From Achromobacter pestifer (GTDB taxonomy: Bacteria > Pseudomonadota > Gammaproteobacteria > Burkholderiales > Burkholderiaceae_B): a stretch of DNA of 64,000 bases. The notes below the pieces were generated by a model. The model did not search any database. It saw only the letters and a program-made list of their open reading frames with translations, and was not told the DNA's origin. Where the stretch lies: NCBI RefSeq assembly GCF_013267355.1, contig NZ_CP053985.1, forward strand, positions 2,418,001 to 2,482,000. The letters are read 5' to 3'. The position numbers and the translations under genes were made by a program. Each line of letters starts with the position of its first letter. The stretch's first letter is position 1. Below, one piece after another: positions 60,860 through 64,000 of the stretch.

Positions 60860-62240
60860 AGACCTCATCAAGATCGCGCTGGTCGGCCATACCAACACCG
60901 GCAAGACTTCGCTGCTGCGCACGCTGACGCGCGACACCACCTTCGGCGAAGTCGCCGACAGCCCCGGCACCACCCGCCACGTGGAAGGCGCGCGCCTGCG
61001 GCTGGAAGGGCGGGCCGTGCTGGAATGGTTCGACACGCCGGGCATGGAAGACAGCATCTCGCTGCTGGAGTACCTGGAAAAACTCGACAGCCCGCAAGAA
61101 CGCCTGGACGGACCGGCGCGCATCCGCCGCTTCCTCGACACGCCCGAAGCGCATGGCCGCTACGAGCAGGAGGCCCGCGTGCTGGCCAAGATGCTGGACT
61201 GCGACGCCGCGCTGTACGTCATCGACGCGCGCGACCCGGTGCTGGGCAAGCACCGCGACGAACTCGCCATCCTGGCCGCTTGCGGCCGGCCCCTGCTGCC
61301 GGTGCTGAACTTCGTCAACGCACCCGCGCATCGCGCTGACGAATGGCGCGCCGCCATGGCGCGGCTGGGCCTGCACGCGGTCGTTGAGTTCGATACCGTC
61401 GCGCCGCCGCTGGATGGCGAACAGCAGCTCTACGCCAAGCTCGGCGTGCTGCTGGACCGGCACGCCCCCGCGCTGGCCCGGCTGTCCGCCAACCTGGCCG
61501 AGCAGCGCCGCGCGCGCCACGGCTCGGCTTACGAGCTGCTGGCTGACCTGCTGATCGACGTGGCCGCCTTGCATGTCTCCAGCGCCAGCGACGAAACGGC
61601 GCTCGCCGCCACCTCGGGCAAGCTGCGCGACCAGGTGCGCCATCGCGAGCAGACCTGCGTGAACGCCCTGCTGGCGCTCTACAACTTCCGCGCGGCGGAC
61701 TTCGCCGATGATGCGCTGCCCTTGCAAGGCGAGCGCTGGGGCATGGACCTGTTCCATCCTCAGGCGTTGAAGGACATGGGCGTGCAGATGGGCATGGGCG
61801 CCGCCGCCGGCGCCATGGCCGGCGCCGCGGTGGATCTGTTCAGCGCGGGTTTGAGCCTGGGCACCGGCATGCTGATCGGCGCCGCCGCCGGCGGCCTGTG
61901 GCAAGGCGTGGAAAAGCTGGGCAAGCGCGTCGCGGGCAAACTGCGCGGCTGGCGCGAGATCAGCGTCGACGACGCCGTGCTGCGCCTTCTGGCCCTGCGC
62001 CAGCGTCAATTGATAGAAGCTCTGGAGCGCCGCGGCCACGCCGCGCGCGAACCATTGAGACTAGACCATCCGGAGGACGAGGCCTGGCGCAAAGGGCCCT
62101 TGCCCGAAGCGCTGCAAGAGGCCCGCAGCCGGCCCGAATGGTCGGCCCTGGGCGAGCACTACGAAGACAGCGACCGCCGCAAGCGCGTGCTGCGCGAATT
62201 GGCGAAAACCCTTGCCGACGCGCCGCCGCCCGGCGCCTGA
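60852..62240 (+). CDS. GTPase with DUF3482 domain
   Basis: A 462-residue protein. Residues ~6-200 form an Era/TrmE-like GTPase with P-loop GHTNTGKTSLLR, a G2 region (FGEVADSPGTTRHVEG) and the G3 motif DTPGMED; G4 reads LNFVNAP, less usual than NKxD. The DUF3482 part follows, with a glycine-zipper stretch near 315-345 (MGMGAAAGAMAGAAVDLF and GMLIGAAAGGLW) that could insert into membranes. It is translationally coupled to the DUF2868 gene, and the two likely form one membrane-linked complex of unknown purpose. Confidence 0.88.
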   Translation: MAEDLIKIALVGHTNTGKTSLLRTLTRDTTFGEVADSPGTTRHVEGARLRLEGRAVLEWFDTPGMEDSISLLEYLEKLDSPQERLDGPARIRRFLDTPEAHGRYEQEARVLAKMLDCDAALYVIDARDPVLGKHRDELAILAACGRPLLPVLNFVNAPAHRADEWRAAMARLGLHAVVEFDTVAPPLDGEQQLYAKLGVLLDRHAPALARLSANLAEQRRARHGSAYELLADLLIDVAALHVSSASDETALAATSGKLRDQVRHREQTCVNALLALYNFRAADFADDALPLQGERWGMDLFHPQALKDMGVQMGMGAAAGAMAGAAVDLFSAGLSLGTGMLIGAAAGGLWQGVEKLGKRVAGKLRGWREISVDDAVLRLLALRQRQLIEALERRGHAAREPLRLDHPEDEAWRKGPLPEALQEARSRPEWSALGEHYEDSDRRKRVLRELAKTLADAPPPGA

Positions 62241-62597
62241 ACGCAGAGCCGCCAGCCTTGCCGCACGCACCATTCCACGCCGTCGGCAAGCAAGTACTAA
62301 CCCCAATCCAAACCGATTGACGCTTAAACGAATGGATCTATAAGATTCGTTCTGCATAGGCGCGGGTCCGTCCCCGTCATGATAATCACAAGGGGTTGGG
62401 TCTATCGTGAAGTCGAAGTCCTACGCAGTGATTTCCCGCAGCGCCATCTTCGGCGCGCGCGCAGCACGCGCTGCGTCCCGCCAGACCCCAATCCGTCTTT
62501 CGTCGTAAGCAGCAACGCCATGCCCCGGATCCCCCATGGGGCCGGGGCCCTGTCACTTCTGTCGCGCTATCCGCGCACCACACGGAGCATGAGGGCT
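62241..62597 (+). other. Long leader region of the peptide-binding protein gene
   Basis: This 357-bp stretch has no gene. After the GTPase stop it contains a promoter-like pair at 62317-62344, then ~250 nt of untranslated leader. A GC-rich stem (GCCCCGG/CCGGGGC, 62522-62528 with 62542-62548) lies 50 bp before the start codon. Long leaders of dpp/opp genes are often targets of small RNAs such as GcvB in other bacteria; nothing here proves that. Confidence 0.5.
62317..62344 (+). promoter_or_regulatory. Predicted promoter of the peptide-binding protein gene
   Basis: TTGACG (62317-62322) and TATAAG (62339-62344) are separated by 16 bp. Each differs from the sigma-70 consensus at one position. 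Transcription would start near 62351. Confidence 0.6.
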
Positions 62598-64000
62598 ATG
62601 CGTACTTTTCCCCACCTGAAGCAAGCTGCGCTCGCGGCTGCCATCGCTGCATCGCTGGCATTCAGCGCCGGCGCGGCCGCCAAGACCTTTCACTGGTCCT
62701 ACCAAGGCGATGCGACGTCCATGGATCCGATGGCCCTGAACGAAACGTTCACGCTGGGCTTCCAGGGCAACATCTACGAAACACTGGCCGGCTACGACGG
62801 CAATCTGAAACTGACGCCGCTGCTGGCGGAAAGCTGGGAGAACCCCGAACCCACGAAATGGGTATTCAAGCTGCGCAAGGGCGTGAAGTTCCACGACGGC
62901 TCGCCGTTCACGGCGGACGACGTCATCTTCTCCTGGAAGCGCAGCTTGACCCCGGGCTCCGACATGAAGGGCTACGGCGCCAAGGCCTCCGACATCAAGA
63001 AGGTGGATGACTACACCATCGAAGTCACCACGCCCACGCCCAACCCCATCCTGCCGCGCGAATGGGTGTTCCTGTACATCATGAGCAAGTCGTGGTCGGA
63101 AAAGAACAAGACCACCGAAGCCACCAACGTCAAGGGCGACAACCAGGGCAACTACGCCAACCTCAACGCCAACGGCACCGGCCCCTTCATGCTCGCCTCG
63201 CGCCAGCCCGACGTGAAGACCGTGCTCAAACGCTACGACGGCTACTGGAACAAGAACATCAAGACCAATGTCGACGAGGTCATCTTCCAGCCGATCACGC
63301 AGGAAGCGACGCGCGTGGCCGCGCTGATCTCCGGCGAAATGGACCTGGTGCAGCCCGTGCCCGTGCAAGACTGGAAGCGGATCGAAGACGCCAAGGGCGT
63401 CAAGCCGCTGACCGCACCCGAAGCGCGCGCCATCTTCATCGGCATGGACCAGGACCGCGACGAGCTGCTGTTCTCGGACGTGAAGGGCAAGAACCCCTTC
63501 AAGGATCCCAAGGTGCGCGAAGCCGTGGTGCTGGCCGTGGACACCAAGGCCATCAACGAGAAGATCATGCGCGGCGCGGCCAAGCCGCTGGGCTCGCTCA
63601 TCGCCACCGCCATCAACGGCTATGACGATTCCTTCGGCGCGCCGTACAAGCCGGATCCCGAACGCGCCAAGAAGCTGCTGGCCGAGGCCGGCTATCCCAA
63701 GGGCTTCACGGTCACCATGGACTGCCCGAACGACCGTTACGTCAACGACGAAAAGGTCTGCCAGGCCGTGGCCGGCATGCTGGCGCGCGTGGGCATCAAG
63801 ATCAACCTGCTGGCGCAGACCAAGTCGAAGTACTTCGGCAAGATCCTGCTGCAGGCCGGCAACCAGACCAGCATGTACATGCTGGGCTGGACGCCCAGCT
63901 CCACCGATGCACACAACACGCTGTTGAACCTGACCTCGTGCCGCAACGCCAAGACCGCGGCGGGCCAGTTCAACCTGGGCGGCTACTGCAACAAGAAGGT
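62598..64000 (+). CDS. Peptide ABC transporter substrate-binding protein, 3' end missing
   Basis: The first 467 residues of a family 5 solute-binding protein (DppA/OppA type); the gene runs off the right edge. A signal peptide (1-28, ending in SAGAAA) is followed by FHWSYQGDATSMDPMALNET, ESWENPEPTKWVFKLRKGVKF then HDGSPFTADDVIFSWKR, and GWTPSSTDAHNTLLNL. These proteins deliver di- or oligopeptides, or other ligands such as nickel or haem, to an ABC importer, whose other genes would lie to the right. ATG 62598 is preferred; an in-frame ATG at 62589 sits too close to the GGAG at 62584. Confidence 0.92.
   Translation, partial: MRTFPHLKQAALAAAIAASLAFSAGAAAKTFHWSYQGDATSMDPMALNETFTLGFQGNIYETLAGYDGNLKLTPLLAESWENPEPTKWVFKLRKGVKFHDGSPFTADDVIFSWKRSLTPGSDMKGYGAKASDIKKVDDYTIEVTTPTPNPILPREWVFLYIMSKSWSEKNKTTEATNVKGDNQGNYANLNANGTGPFMLASRQPDVKTVLKRYDGYWNKNIKTNVDEVIFQPITQEATRVAALISGEMDLVQPVPVQDWKRIEDAKGVKPLTAPEARAIFIGMDQDRDELLFSDVKGKNPFKDPKVREAVVLAVDTKAINEKIMRGAAKPLGSLIATAINGYDDSFGAPYKPDPERAKKLLAEAGYPKGFTVTMDCPNDRYVNDEKVCQAVAGMLARVGIKINLLAQTKSKYFGKILLQAGNQTSMYMLGWTPSSTDAHNTLLNLTSCRNAKTAAGQFNLGGYCNKK

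Overview
The window looks like chromosomal core DNA of a high-GC betaproteobacterium of the family Alcaligenaceae, most likely Achromobacter or a close Bordetella relative. This is inferred from gene content and order: a cox operon with a haem-tailed CoxB and short DUF2970 and assembly-protein genes, the chain mla / ABC-2 exporter / ibaG / murA / hisGDCBHAFIE / HIT / tatABC / S1C protease / Nif3, then petABC-sspAB, plus a Bug-type (TTT) binding protein. Almost all of it is ordinary, tightly packed, vertically inherited sequence.

Layout. 1-4468: tail of a DUF2909 membrane protein converging on the cytochrome c oxidase operon (coxB-coxA-small assembly protein-DUF2970-coxC, minus strand). 4758-9351: a Nudix hydrolase, then a CPA1 Na+/H+ antiporter with a cyclic-nucleotide-binding-type domain divergent from a CpdA-like phosphodiesterase. 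9352-10680: an unannotated small RNA candidate with a pyrimidine-rich anti-Shine-Dalgarno loop, then rpoH with a perfect CIRCE operator over its promoter. 10794-13440: an unknown membrane protein, S-formylglutathione hydrolase and a RAYT-like protein that has lost its catalytic residues. 13809-20856: gltBD and an OmpW porin preceded by an FNR-type site. 20891-25138: a LysR regulator divergent from an MFS transporter, a Bug protein and a nitronate monooxygenase.

25381-43766: mlaFED-mlaA-mlaC (lipid asymmetry, no mlaB), a terminator, then a long co-directional block with an ABC-2 exporter pair, ibaG, murA, all nine linked his genes, a HIT protein and tatABC. It is followed by a small HTH regulator, a DegS/DegQ-type protease and a Nif3-family protein. 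44036-48580: a likely accessory block (GST, MHS transporter, AraC regulator, class II aldolase) and mscL. 48721-52926: petABC (bc1 complex, which feeds the cytochrome c oxidase at the left end) and sspAB. 52994-54486: tRNA-Thr and tRNA-Asn flank a lower-GC two-gene islet, a membrane-anchored GAF protein plus a coupled 68-residue protein of unknown function. 54621-64000: LysR, RidA-like protein, class V aminotransferase, EamA exporter, AraC regulator, a DUF2868 membrane protein with an overlapping DUF3482 GTPase, and the start of a dipeptide/oligopeptide-binding protein cut by the window end.

The best candidates for something new are the anti-SD-loop RNA next to rpoH, the GAF/68-aa islet between two tRNAs, the catalytically dead RAYT-like gene, and the DUF2868-GTPase module. 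No CRISPR array, prophage, intact insertion sequence or rRNA gene was seen.
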